The notes below the pieces were generated by a model. That model saw only the letters and a list, made by a program, of their open reading frames with translations, was not told the origin of the DNA and searched no databases. Below, in pieces: positions 13,944 to 27,747 of a stretch of 64,000 nt of DNA. This stretch comes from Alviniconcha marisindica (Eukaryota; Mollusca; Gastropoda; Provannidae). Location: NCBI GenBank assembly GCA_018857735.1, contig JABMCL010001124.1:127501-191500 (forward strand), in the 5' to 3' direction. A program made the translations under genes and the position numbers. Positions within the stretch are counted from its first letter, which is position 1, and every line of letters begins with the position of its first letter.

Positions 13944-14608
13944 CGCCTCACCCCAACTTTTTAAGGCTCCGAGAACGCAAAGTCATTTTCGATTCAAAAT
14001 CCAATTTTCCGGTGAATTCTGAGCATGACGATTCAGTCCGCGCCTCAGCGCGATTCCGCGTGAAACTGCATAAATGAGTGTAATTCGGCGAGAATTGCAA
14101 CGTGGGCACCACACGAAGGTGTGTGTATCCGCCATGACAGCCGAGGAGGCGGGACTATCTGTGACAGGCAGGCAGAGTTTCTTCTGCTCAAAGGTGCCCA
14201 AGGACGGCATAAAGACACGCAAACGAGATTCGCCGCCATTTCCATGGTAATAACGTTTTTTGGTGCGGCCTTGTCCAAGTTTTCAAGGCAAATTATATGG
14301 GGCTTTCCTTGCTGGGGAAGAAAAAAATCCCATCAATTTTCTGTCTGGTCTGGTTTCTGTCAAAACAAAACACAAGAAGAAGAAGAAGAAAAGAAAACAT
14401 CACTACAGCACAGCCAAGCTGTTTAAATCCACGGCGTGGCAGAAGACTAGAAAAATACAAATTACAACACGAGGGATGATTTGTTTCCCTTTCTGAGTTC
14501 TTCAACGGGAAGAAATGGGAAAGGAAACGTATTGTGAGTCACTCCTAATTATGAGCCGAACCCATCTTGCTCAGTTCATACGAAACCATATAGACTATAT
14601 ATAAGGAC

Positions 14609-14697
14609 AGTAAAAACACTTTCAAAGAAGACAACATCAGTAAAAACACTTTCAAAGAAGACAACATCAGTAAAAACACTTTCAAAGAAAACAACAT
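14609..14697 (+). repeat. 30-bp tandem repeat, 3 copies
   Basis: AGTAAAAACACTTTCAAAGA (A/G)GACAACAT repeated three times almost without change. Confidence 0.92.
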
Positions 14698-16907
14698 TTC
14701 CTTCATCACCGTTCACTTTCTACTCAGTACTGCCTCTCGGGCGATAAAAGGCGGAGGATTGTTTCAGTCTGCTCGGGGTCAAGGAGATAGCGAAGCCATA
14801 AATTTCGTTTCATTTCCCCCGATTCCTGCAGTTACAGCCACGCTTCTGACAGGTTGTCAATTACCTCTATCAGCAGCCGGCCAAGCTTGAAATCGCCGCC
14901 ATCGCCATCACGTGACCGGTCCGAGGGTAAAACTGCACGTCCCGAGGTCAGTGCTGCGGTGATTGATAGCTTATGCTGGAGAGACAATAAATACCCTTGG
15001 GGGCAATGACATTCTTGATACATCACTCAGGCGGTTGTCATGAACCACGGGAAACACTGGCTGGGTACAGTCCTGCCAGTCACGGGAGACCTAGCAACCA
15101 CAGACTGTGTAGAAAAAGAAGAAGAAGAAGATGAAGAAAAGGACTTTGTACTGTCTCCGCCGCCAGCGCCGACGTTCCCAACAGACCGTCTGTTCAGTTT
15201 CCCACCAACACTATAAACACATCTTGCTTTGCTCTGCAACCCACCCACGCACCCTCCTCCTCTCAAAACTTGCACGCACAGTCAATCACAACAACGTCAG
15301 TAATCTGAGTGACATTACGAGTGAGAGAGAGAGAGGGGGGGGGGGAAAAAAAAAAAAAAAAAGAGGGGGCGGGGAGAAATGGCTGCGGACAGGGGAGGTA
15401 ATGCTCGTCGAAGGTAGCGGGCACGAGGTAAGGGAAAGAAGCTTTTGTCTCCAAGGAGACATGGGAGAGGACGACGGACTACAGCCACGCCGTTGGCGAC
15501 GTCAGGCTGGAGAAAGTGACTCATTCTCGCTGCGACGCGCCGACCTGAGCAAGCTGAAGTTTAACCGGAGATTTGAGTTTTAATAGCTCTCTCTTGGACC
15601 TGAGTCACTTCTTCCAGCATTGGGTCTAAGCTAGTTCTCGATTTCCCCGGCTCGTCTCATTTTCTGGGTCTGCTAAGAGTAAGAGACGTGCTTCTGTTCA
15701 AAACAATAGCCTGTTGTGACCAACCAGTGGGTTATATTCCCAGCGGAATTTTGTCTGATTTAGCGTAGATCGCGCAGCTGCTGTTTCCAGCATTGGCGAA
15801 AAAGGGAGGGGGGAGGGGGGGGGGGGGGGGAATGATTAAACTGGCGCTCAAAAAAAAATCAAAAAATCAGCAGGGCTCAGATTCAATCAGCGATCCCCGT
15901 CCCCCACCTCCCTCCCTCCCTCTGCCACATTTATCGTAAAACTAGTCCTGATGGCTGAAATAATGATAGCCAACGAACGACGGCAAAAAAATGAAATTAA
16001 AAAGGAAGACATAAACTCTTATCACCCAGCGCGCGCGCAAGGCGCGTGCAGAACAGGCCAACGCCAGAAAATCAAACGACGAATCCTGTGCCGTAAATCT
16101 CCTCCGCTGACCAATCCAGAGAGGAGGAGGTTATAATTATGGCACAGGCGCAGCAGCACGCGACACAGCGCCACCTCCGCCATAATGTTTTTACCGATGG
16201 GAAGGAGCCGAGACGCGAGCGTAAATGTCATCGCACGTGCCACTCTCCCGTTACGCTGGGCCCTTTAACAGGCAAGAGTCGCGTGGAGTTCACGGCACTT
16301 CCACCTTTAATTGCAAGAGCTGCAGCCTATCGTCAACTTGAAGCAACCCGCGCTCTTGAGTTTACGACCCTTCTATGTTCTGGAGTGGTGGTGGTGGGGT
16401 GTGGGGGGTGCCGCGGAAAAGAGGGGAGGAAGAGGGGCAACTTGGAGGGATGAATAAATTAATGTCCCCGGCTGCAGGATTCGTTAGACTGAAATGTCTA
16501 ATTCGCCCTTTGCCGTGATTGTCCACGTCAGGGTTGGGAAAACTTGGGGTGGTTCGTGTTGTTCCTTCCGCAATGATCAGATGAACTGCTAGAGTACGGT
16601 TCAGATGTCGGGTTGCTATCTGCGATGATGGTCACTTGGTCCAAGTGGGCTGATTTAACTACCTGTCGTCCGCACCGGGTCACCTCGAGACGACATTTTC
16701 AACCTTGACGGACGACACAGTGGCACCGTCTGCCCACTTGGGTTGACTCGGCCGTTGAATAGGTTAAGACAATGGCGCTGAATGGGTTAAAACAATCACA
16801 AAAATTCTGCAATCCGGCGGACACCGCCAGCTCGACTCAAACAACGCATCTTGTGTTTCTGAGTTTTTCCTGTCACTGCTTGATGGCTGGTGCTAGACAT
16901 GTTGTAC

Positions 16908-16974
16908 CCCCCCCCCCCCCCCAACTCCCCCCCCCCCAACACACACACACTACCACCCCCCCACCTAACACACA

Positions 16975-17034
<60 letters not shown>

Positions 17035-17148
17035 GGAATCGAACCGACCTCGTCCACTTACCCCAAAACCAGCCCAACGCCTTACCGCTAGGCCAACCCG
17101 GCTCACGCTATTTCAAGTAATGTTGGTTTTTACAATTCTTTCTTTCTT

Positions 17149-17223
<75 letters not shown>
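16908..17223 (+). repeat. Poly-C, CA and CT arrays around a SINE head
   Basis: C-rich tract 16908-16950, (CA)n 16960-17032, SINE head, then (CT)n 17152-17223. Confidence 0.95.
17034..17104 (-). mobile_element. SINE tRNA head fused to a CA array
   Basis: Only the tRNA-like head is present, in minus orientation, with the B box as GGAATCGAACC and the A box as CCTTACCGCTAGGCCA on the plus strand. On its left the body is replaced by a CA array (16960-17032) and a C-rich tract. Confidence 0.75.
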
Positions 17224-17225
<2 letters not shown>

Positions 17226-18116
17226 AAGTCGGTCTATGTACGTTGTCCGACGAGGTTTCACAGAAACAAATGTAAGGCAGCAAACCCCAGACCAATGACC
17301 TGAAATAAGTGGCCCGGCCTTCACTCGGTGGTCTGGAACATATTATCCTTTGATCTATCACCGGTGAGGAACTGCAGCGAAAGGCACCTCTTAGCGTTAT
17401 CATGACAATTAGCCATCGATCAAAATCTCCACGGCACCACCTGAACGGAAAAGAAATCTAAGACGGCTACTATGAATGCGAACGCTAATGTGTGTCTATA
17501 ACAAGGGTAGCAATGATTCATTTTAGAACCAGTCCACTGGCCAAAACAACAACAACAAAAAACAAACAATGCTCGGTATCGTGTTACCCCAAACCCCTGC
17601 TATCGCGTAAATCAGCAGCAATACCGTTTGTCAAAGAAAGCGTTAAACTCACGGGTCACTTAATATGTGTGTCCTCGAATACTCTGACACATAATACACA
17701 CGTTATTTGACACTTGTGTGGCTGTGAACTCTCATTGTGAGCATAAACAGAACATGATTCAAACACGTCAGTTTGATGGGCGGAGGTGTTGTCTAAAGAT
17801 ATATATAATTATATCAGACAATAGAGTCTTTCAATTTCCCATGTTAAACATGAAGTTATGCAAATCCCAATATGTTGCTACCAATAACTGTGCGAGCAAA
17901 AACCTACCAACGAGACTGTAAAGTTCCCAAGAAAATATGCTACATTCCATCAGTCAGAACTTTGTCAACCCATGTTTTATCATGTAGTCATACGCAAACT
18001 TCAGACATTTAAAACATCCACTCGTCTTTGCTGATTCAAGTCTGTCCTCTATCTCGTCGACAGTTAGACTTAACGGCTGTCCCATGTGTACTATTTCTAT
18101 TCAACAATGACGCTAA

Positions 18117-18334
18117 ACGGCTGCCCATCTTAATGCAGAAGTCATTCTGAAGGTGCCAGTGTAGCGTTGGGTATAGTATCCCTCTTCACCCACTTCCTGG
18201 GTTTATGGATACTGTCTTGTGACTTTGCCCCTCTCAATGAATGAAACCATGGACCTATATTTATCTAGATATAGGTCCATGGTGAAAAGTGGCTCTCATT
18301 GCTGCCCATGTTAATGCAGAATCATTCACACACA

Positions 18335-18374
<40 letters not shown>

Positions 18375-18445
18375 ACACACACCTGGCATTTCGGTCCCTG
18401 CCAGTACCTCCCCGGAGACAACTCGGTGTTAAACGAGTCTAAGTA
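18117..18445 (+). mobile_element. Two partial SINE bodies with internal hairpin and CA array
   Basis: A fragment at 18117-18200 (CCCATCTTAATGCAG, GTGTAGCGTTGG) is followed by a second body at 18200-18445. The second is interrupted by a perfect 14-bp inverted repeat (18247-18260 / 18269-18282) and by a CA array (18327-18381). Its 3' end is CGGTGTTAAACGAG. Confidence 0.7.
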
Positions 18446-18894
18446 AAAACCATCTGCTGGGCAGGTTCTGCAACACCTCCACTTCCTTCCATCCCAAACA
18501 GGCCCCTCGTCCACCCCGCCCCTCGGCATACAACTTTACAAATAGTCACTCAAGCCCATTGCGCAAACTCAAACTCCCATCACAATGAAATCCGTAGCTA
18601 CAGCCAAGATCCGACACCCATCAGGAAATGACAAAAATGATTACAAAACCTATTCCCTCGGCTCCACGCCCGCCCCCCGCCTCCTCCCACCTCGACCCTT
18701 GCAATCTCCTGAAGGTGGTAGGCCTTGGGATCTGTAAAACACATGGGGAGTTCGGTCTGGGTGACAAATTTGACACCCGATTCTCTCTGTTGATGAAAAG
18801 GGTGATGAAACCTTATCCGGGGGGAAATGTCGACACCCATATCCGCTGAAAGACAACCTGACGGGCGAGAGAAAGAGAAAGAGAAAAAGAAAGA

Positions 18895-18897
<3 letters not shown>

Positions 18898-18961
<64 letters not shown>
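18898..18961 (+). repeat. (CA)n microsatellite
   Basis: Pure CA repeat, 64 bp. Confidence 0.97.
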
Positions 18962-18964
<3 letters not shown>

Positions 18965-20438
18965 CATATGTACTGCCGTAGAGGAAACGGGGTAATAACG
19001 ACCAAACAAAAGCAAATCTCAGCTGAAATGTCGGCGCCACGGCCTTCTTTCTGTGATGGTAAAACCAGACACTTCCCCGGGCATCAGCAATAAGACTAAG
19101 AGCCTGCTTGGGATTGATGGCTCTGGCCGGGACTAGTGCCACACTCAGCAGGACTCGAAGAGTGAATGCCATTTACTTCAGTTCTTTCAAGCTTCAGCCA
19201 TACTATTCCATGACCCACGCAATGCTCTGCTCGGTTGCTAACACCGAAAACTGGGGTGGTTTCATACAACACGACAGGACAAAAGTTACCTCAGGCGGAC
19301 TTAATCAGCCTTTATATTAACCTAACGACAATCGCAGACTGCAGACCTGTGCAAAGCCCCGGAACAGATTATTAGAACTGCGTCTAAAAACGTAAAGCGT
19401 ATATATATATTATTATATCCATAAAGCCGTTAAAGGACAACCAAATGCACAAAGCGTACAATCACTACAACAGCTAGAACAACATTGTAAATTAAGTCGA
19501 AACCCTACTGAGTTGTAAATCAACTGGTTGTCAAAAGCACAACGATGCCAGGCCTGTGAATGCAGAGCGGCAGTCTTTTCTTGATATGCATTAAAGCATT
19601 TTCTGCTCTGCTGCAAGGAATGAAAGAAGTAGATCAGGAGACGTACTTAACTCAGCGGTGTCTATTACATATACCGAACACAAAACTATACACGCAGAAC
19701 AGGCTTCTGAACTCTGGTGTGTCAACTGCAGTAAAGCGCAAGATTTGAAATCGGAGCACTCACCATCAGTATTCAACTCGTGGTGGCCCCAGCTTGATCA
19801 CTGTTTATAGTCAGTTTCGACGTGACGAAGTGAGCAGTACATTGTTTCCAAGACGCAAAGACAATGGAAACCCCTGCCCATCTTCATGCAGAATCATTCG
19901 GATGATGTCAGTGTAGCGTTCAGAAATACCACCCCTCTAAACTGTCTGGTTTCTGTGGACGTAAAGCCAAACGGACCACCACCACCAGAAGCCCAAATAA
20001 CGGCACTTGCGCTGATTCTGTCAAAGTCTGACCCCACCACCACCACACCACAAAGCAAATGATGCCAAAAGGTAAACAGAACGCTACACAACTTTCAACA
20101 ACACGATAGAAAACATGCACAAATCTGCAGTGCAAACATCTTTTTCAAGCTACAGACAGGTAATACACCTCGTGTGTTTTGATCTTGTTTCAGAATGCTC
20201 TAATAGTCAACTTTGTCGAATTTTTTCTTCACCTCGGGACGAGTCAAACGTTCCAAACTCTTTCACACCAGAACAAAGCACCAAACTCACAAGCATAATA
20301 GGCTGGATCACAGTTCCGGTCACACACAACACCGAACGTAACCAAGTCAAAGGTGGTCAACGACAACAAGCACGTCTTACATTTCACGAAAATACTAAGA
20401 AGAAAAATGAAGATGGGGATATCAAGAGTACTACTGAC

Positions 20439-20669
20439 CGTTGTGGATGACCTTGCGCTCCCTGATGAGCTGCCCCAGGGTGTCGTAGATGAGCTGGTGG
20501 GACGGCAGGTTGGTGTTGCTGTAGCAGCGGTGGAGGCGGGTCCGGATGGACTCCAGGGTGGCTGGCTGGCTGCCGTTGTTGAGTTCCGTGATGATGAGGC
20601 ATAGCGAGTCCGGCAGCGGGATGAACTGGGTCTGTGGGATCACCTGCATCTCGATGCCGTTCACGTCAC
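20439..20669 (-). CDS. STOX: STOX exon 2 (winged-helix domain)
   Basis: 231 nt encoding VNGIEMQVIPQTQFIPLPDS, LCLIITELNNGSQPATLESI, RTRLHRCYSNTNLPSHQLIY and DTLGQLIRERKVIHN. The acceptor is CCGGCAG|GTGACG and the donor AACG|GTCAGT, both phase 1. The TLGxLIRERK motif before the wing is diagnostic for storkhead-box proteins. The residues of the wing itself (GYFxVTP in relatives) would come from exon 3, which was not found in this window. Confidence 0.95.
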
Positions 20670-20866
20670 CTGCCGGACAGAAACAGGCTGTGCAACAGGG
20701 GGTTATCGTCTGGAATGTGTACACACCTGTTTGGACGCGACGCGTCTACGTAAAAGTTCGTACAAGATCTACCAGCATAACATCAATCTTCTCGTTCATC
20801 AAAGCACCATTCGCTGCGCTGACACTCTCTGTCTCCCTCCCCCTCACACACATACATATAATATAC

Positions 20867-20935
<69 letters not shown>

Positions 20936-21269
20936 GCATACAAAAATCTTGCACCTCCGTACCTTAAACAGTTTTTATCTGTTCCAACATTCGCGACACA
21001 TCAAGATACATAACTCTGCCCAAACCTAGAATAGATCTTTTTAAAACTAGTTTCTCATTTTCAGGCGCATCCTTGTGGAATACCATCCCAAATCAAATAA
21101 AATCATGCAATTCACTTACCAGCTTCAAAACACAACTTTATAAATGGTTCAGAAGCAGATTGTTATAAATAACCACACACACACCACCACCACCACCACC
21201 ACCACCACACACACACACCACACCACCACCACCACCACCAAAAATCAATTTCTTGGTTTCTAATGTGTG

Positions 21270-21331
<62 letters not shown>

Positions 21332-21512
21332 GCATGTATAGTCTCCCGGTGATTTGATTTATTACTCTTTTGTATTGTTAGTAATTATCGATTGGCATTG
21401 ATTTTCCCACCATGATCATATATATTAAATATATATGTGTTTGTAACTGTTCCAAGCACAGGTTGAACGACAGGCATTCGTGCCTAAACCTTTATCCTTG
21501 TGTTATAAAGTT

Positions 21513-21559
<47 letters not shown>

Positions 21560-22460
21560 AGCTAGACCGGACTGACTGACTCAGTGACTGATTCAGTGAC
21601 TGACCGATTAATCTCGATGGGTTCAGTCTGAGGACAAAACTGTTGATCATAAAACAACAGTAACACTAGCAGGACGGGAAGGCGTGTGTAAACAGACGGT
21701 TCACGGCGGAGGCTGGGGTTTAGAAGAATGGACTGAACGCAGAGTTATTTCTCCACCTAATGGAAAAGTGATGTACCCTAGTATTGTATGTATTGGGCGA
21801 TTCAGGCGGGGTTGTTAACTCCCTTGACTTTTTCCCGGCATCGCTTAAGTCCCATGGCTGCTTTTACTTCCAGTGCGTACTTTCTTCCCAATGGAAGTGA
21901 CAGTGAATTTGCGAATTTGACACTGCCAACTTTAAAGGCATTTTTGGAGGCCCGTAGTCATAATGTGTCTGGCAATAAGCAATAACTTCTTGCTCGTGCT
22001 ATAGGATGCCCCAAAATGCATTTTTTCTACGAACTCGCGATCTTCTGGTAAGCCAAAAAACGACGCAAAGACACTTTTTCCCACCCTCCATCCCCTTTCC
22101 ACGGTAATTTTTGCAACTGCAACAGTATTGGCATTTGTACTGCTTCGCGATTCTAGGTTCAACTTCCACTGTTATACACAGCGTGAAGCAACGCCTACTC
22201 AGAAATCGGCCCGGAAGTGCGCTGCGACCTCTCGCGATGTCTTGCGCGAAAGATTACAAAGCGCATTCACTCTAGCAAACCAGCTTCGCTGAATCGCCCA
22301 ATAGCATTACCAAGTGTTGCTTCTCTGCACTCGTTGCTACGCGTACTACAGTAACCCTCCACAACCGTCACTACATCTCCTCTGAAAACCGGCATTTTCT
22401 GCAACGTTTCGATCCCTGGAGAGAGGGCTGAGTCCAAGATTGTACAGGTCTGCTGTGTAG

Positions 22461-22521
<61 letters not shown>

Positions 22522-24668
22522 ATTTGGCTGCATAAGAAAAGTACGTCTTACTTTACCTCAGTGCCTGTAAGTTTAATTCAATACTTAATATTAAAGGCAT
22601 AAAAAATGGATTTTTCAACTGGAAATGAGAAATCCCCCACGGGGGAAAACACACACACACATGTTGTATTTGAAATGTAGGCCAGTTATACTGCACTGAA
22701 TTGTGTTTAAGAATGCTAAGTTCAGAGTCAGAAATCAACAGACTAATTACTGGACCTACACAACGGCTGGATGAACATCCCCGATACGAAGGGAATGTGT
22801 CAGTATTTTTTAGTCTTCCACAATCAGGACCATCTGCTTCTCTCTGGCCTGTCGGGTCTGCGATGGAAGGAATGAAAGCCGCCCTCAGCCATTGTGTGGG
22901 AAAGATGTTTTCTTTCACACCCTAACGAGCCCCGATGCCTGCTGATCTCATCAAACAGACCCCGCCGCCTCCCTTGTCAGCAGCTCCGCGCTGATTGGAC
23001 AGGCGCCATCGCCGCACCCTCTCATTGGCCAACAGCGATCTGGTTAGCTTCCTTCTCTCAGTTCAAAAAGTCTGTAGACACGATCGACGCTTACCCGTCC
23101 CTAATAAACCTACAGTTTCTGTGGACGTAAAGCCTGTTCTTAACTGGGCGAATGTTTGTTCGCCGAACATACTTAGGACAGTTCGACGAACTATGATTCG
23201 TTTCTTTACTGAACTTTTAGTTCGCCAAAAATGGTTCGGACAGTTCAAACTTTACTTCGTTCTTAAAGGCTTGTAATGAGATGCAAGCTTCGGCCCGAAC
23301 TTGCCGGCAGACAGCATGATCCAAAATGTAGGCTAAAGTCAAGTCAGGTGATGTCAATATACTCTAATCATCCCTCACAGGGTAATTCAACTAACTACTA
23401 TGTCATTCTAGGTCCCAGAGACAAGGCTGCGCCTCCCACAAGTCAACATATAAAATAAAATAAATCCCTCCGAAGCGAGTTAAGTACCTAGCGTCACCGT
23501 CGTCCATTTAAAAAAAAAATCTTCCTCATCCACAGGAGAGCTCTGCTCTCAGCCAATCAGAGGCAATGTTCGTTGAATAGGGCGAATGTTCCCAGAACAT
23601 GTTGAGCGAAGCTTTTTGGACCACGAATATAGTTTCGTCGCAGTTGGACGAATACTCTGAACTATATTCGCGAAGCAAAAGTTCGCCCAATTAAGAACCA
23701 ACTATATTCGCTGAATACTCCCAACTATGTTCGCGAAAAAATGTTCTCCCAATTAAGAAGGGGCTTAAAGCAACACTTCAACCAACACCTTGGACGCCTC
23801 GAGAGCCGGTTGGAGCCTAGCGGTAAGGCGTTTTGGGTTGGTAAGCGGACGACGTCGGTTCGATTCCCCGCTTCGGCTCTCCTTTCTCTTCAAAAGCTGT
23901 GGTTTGTGGACACGTGTGACTTAACCCCTCACAATTCACGAAACATTAAAATGGCTTTCATCGCTGCTAATTTGATCAGAGCCCAGGAGCTGTGTGAAAG
24001 TGGATGTGGACGTCCTGGGCTCCCGTCTCTAATAAGCCTACGGTTTCTGTGGACGTAAAGCAACACTTCAACAACAAGAAGCTCATTTGATGCTGAGATC
24101 ATTCTGGTGGTGACAGTGTAGCATTAGGTAAAGTCTCCCTCTACCCCCTCCCCACCCCCGGGGATCTCGGTCCCCGCCAGTACCTCCCGGGAAACAATTC
24201 AGCTTTAACAAAACAAACAAAACAAAGTCTTACGCCAATCGCGCAGTACGCAGCGTGTTATATTCCTCACACAATTTTTATTTATTTATTATTGAACGGC
24301 ATAAAACCTTATGTTCGATACTCATTTAAGTACAAATGCCATCATAAATTATTCGCATGTACGAAAACAAACAACATTGTAAGAACTGAATACGGTCAAG
24401 CCACATTGATACGGGCACACACACACACGCACCACTGAATACTTCGGCAAGTAAGTAACTTGGATACAAAGCTTGCGCCCAGTCAACCAGGCTGGTTATA
24501 ATATACGGGCGAAACATTTAATGATCTAAACGCTATCAGTTGCTGTTACTGACATTGCAAAAAGCGAGTTTCAAAAGTGTTTTTCTATCACTTCCAGGAA
24601 TATACGGTGCATCAAGGTGATCAAGACGATTTGGTCCACCAAAAAGACAGGTTTAGGTTTACATACAA

Positions 24669-24730
<62 letters not shown>

Positions 24731-27077
24731 GGTACGAGAGAGAGAAACAGGTACGAGAGAGAGACAGACACAGAGAGTGCGCGTGTGTGTGTGTGTGTGT
24801 GTCCCCCCGTATACTTATATCGCGCACGTACTGGGGAGTGGGTGAGTGAGGGGGTTAGGGGTAGGGATAGGGTAAGTAAAAAGTAACTTAGTAATTAACG
24901 CCCAGTCAGTCGGAGGAGGACGGGGACCTTACAGACAAGTTATAGTATATTCATGGATACAAAACATCTAATACCCAAGGATACAAAACATTTCGTGGCC
25001 TAAAGCCCGTTCTTAATTGGGCGAATGTTTGCTCGCGAACCTAGTTGGAAGTATTCGGCGAACCTAGTTGGTTCTTAATTGGGCGAACTTTTCTTCGCGA
25101 ACCTAGTTGAAGTATTCGTCGAAGCTATATTGGGGTCCAAAAAGCTTCGCTCAACATGTTCTGGGAACATTCGCCCTATTCGAAATATTGCCTCTGATTG
25201 GCTGAGAGCAGAGCTCTCCTGTGGATCAAGAAAAAATGGTGACGGTGACGCTAAGTTCTTCACTCGCTTCGGAGGGAATTTGTTGACTTGCTGGAGGCGC
25301 AGCCTTGACTCGGAGACCCAGAATGAGATAGTAGTTAGTTGAATTACCCTGTGAGGGATGATTAAAGTATACTGACTTGACCTGACTTTAGCCTACATTT
25401 TTGATCATGCTGTCTGCTGCGCGTCTGCCGCAAGTTCGGGCCGAAGCTTGCATCTGATTACAAGCCAGTTGAGAACAAGTAAATTCTTCGAACTGTCCGA
25501 ACCATGTTCGGCGAACTACAAGTTCAATTAAGAAACGAATCATAGTTCGTCGAACTGTCCGAAGTATGTTCGGCGAACAAACATTCACCCAGTTAAGAAC
25601 GAGCTTTACGCTGAGTTACACACAGGACAGGACCAATCCGTTGCTACCACGAGGCGATCTGACGAAGTCGCAAGGCCAGAGCGCCCTCGAAACACAAACT
25701 ATCGGCGAGAACTGTGAATAGTAAGTAAACATGGTGCTTAACGTCCACAGAAACCATAAGGCTTATTAGGGACGGGGAGAAGGGGTGAAGGGGGGATGGA
25801 GGTTGGGGGGAGATGGAGATTATATACCTATCGCTACACTGTCACCACCAGAATGATTCCTGCATTAAGATGGGCAGCGATGAGAGCCATTTTAATGTTT
25901 CAGTAGGAAGTGATGGACAAAGTCACAGGACAGTGTCCACAAACAACAACCTTTTTGAAGAGAAAGGAGAGCCGAAGCGGTATCGAACCGAGGTCCTTCC
26001 GCTTACCAGCCTAACGCCTTACCGCTAGGCCAAACCGGCTCACAAGAGAACTGTGAATGTTCCGACAGACAGTTCAAGCAAGGGTAGAAACGACAGCCAG
26101 CTTTGCCGAGCGCACCTCGAGGGGTTCATGGGGCTTTTATGGCCAGTTTCGTTCCGAGTGAGCAGCTTTAACGGCCTCTCAGGTCTCCAAGATGGGTGCA
26201 CCATGTGAGAAGAGGCAACACGGGCAGTTTTCGTTTTACGCTACAACACAGATGCTACTACGAGTACGGCAAAGTTGAGGTGTGGTGGTGTTGTTTTAAG
26301 TTCTCAGTCCGCATGCCGTGGATGTGTTCACACGGGATCTTGACTGGAATGGGACACGGTTAGATACACCTAGCAAACCACCACTGTACTCTTATTGTAT
26401 GATAGCTATCCGTTGTTGTTTGTTTGTTTGTTTGTTTAAAAATGTTTTTAATAACACTACAAAAGATACCTGAAATATAGCCACTAATTACTGGACCTAC
26501 ACAACGGCTGGATGAACATCCCCGATACGAAGGGAATGTGTCAGTATTTTTTAGTCTTCCACAATCAGGCCCATCTGCTTCTCTCTGACCTGTCAGGTCT
26601 GTCTGCAGTGGAAGGAGTGAAAGCCGCCCTCAGCCATTGTGTGGGAAAGATGTTTTCTTTCACACCCTAACATTGAAAAGGGATGACATTACACTCAGTT
26701 TAAGTTACAGCACAACTTTTTTTTCCTTTTTCTTTTTAAAGAGTAATTTGATGTTGTACGCCCCGTCAACCGTTATAGTTATATCAAAGGCGAAATGAAA
26801 AAACGACTCAATAAAATAAAAATAAATTAAAGATGGAAAAAAAGGAACAAGCTCACCGACAACATAATTTAATTAAACTGAAAGTCCCCCCACTCCCCTT
26901 TCCTTCGTACATATGGATAGGGTAACAGTATCCTCCTTCCCTCTGCCCTGACTGCAGAAGCTCGGGACGGTTTTTAGCTAAATGCTGACACCCAAGTGGA
27001 TGATGTGGGCATAGGGGAAATGACATTAGTGAGAACTCTGAACTTTGAACAATCTCTTTCTCAGGATTGTTTGCTCG

Positions 27078-27144
<67 letters not shown>

Positions 27145-27707
27145 CGCCTTAAAAGGACAGTCGACTCACTTCTCACTTCTACAATAACAGTAATATAGAA
27201 ACTCGAACAGAATTCTGCAAAGTCCTGTGAATGAATGAAAAGAATAAAACCGTACTGTGTTTTCCCCGCTTCGATTGAAGGCAGATTGAGTCCTTTACAC
27301 TGCAAAGTACACTACACATCCTCGGATACGATATTATATATATACCCTCCCTCCAATCACTTTGATGTCACCGCTTCAGAATGGCCCCCAATGACCCTCT
27401 AACAAGCAATCAAAAGTGGATATAGCCGAGCGTTATCAGACAACGTAGGATCGACAAGGGCATCAAATTGGACGAAGCGAAAATGGGGTGGGGGGAGGGC
27501 AAAGATTACAATCTTTGGGGAGGAGAAGCAGAAAGAGAGGAAGAAAAAAGAAGCTATTGATCGTACCGGTTAAACACGTACCGAAGACTCCAGGGGACCT
27601 TTCCAAAGCTCCACGTTGAGTTTCAAGGGAGAAAGAATCTTGACGATACGCGATCAGGATTAAGTTTAAATTGAACGCCAAAATAAACTATGGGCACCAT
27701 AACGTGT

Positions 27708-27747
<40 letters not shown>

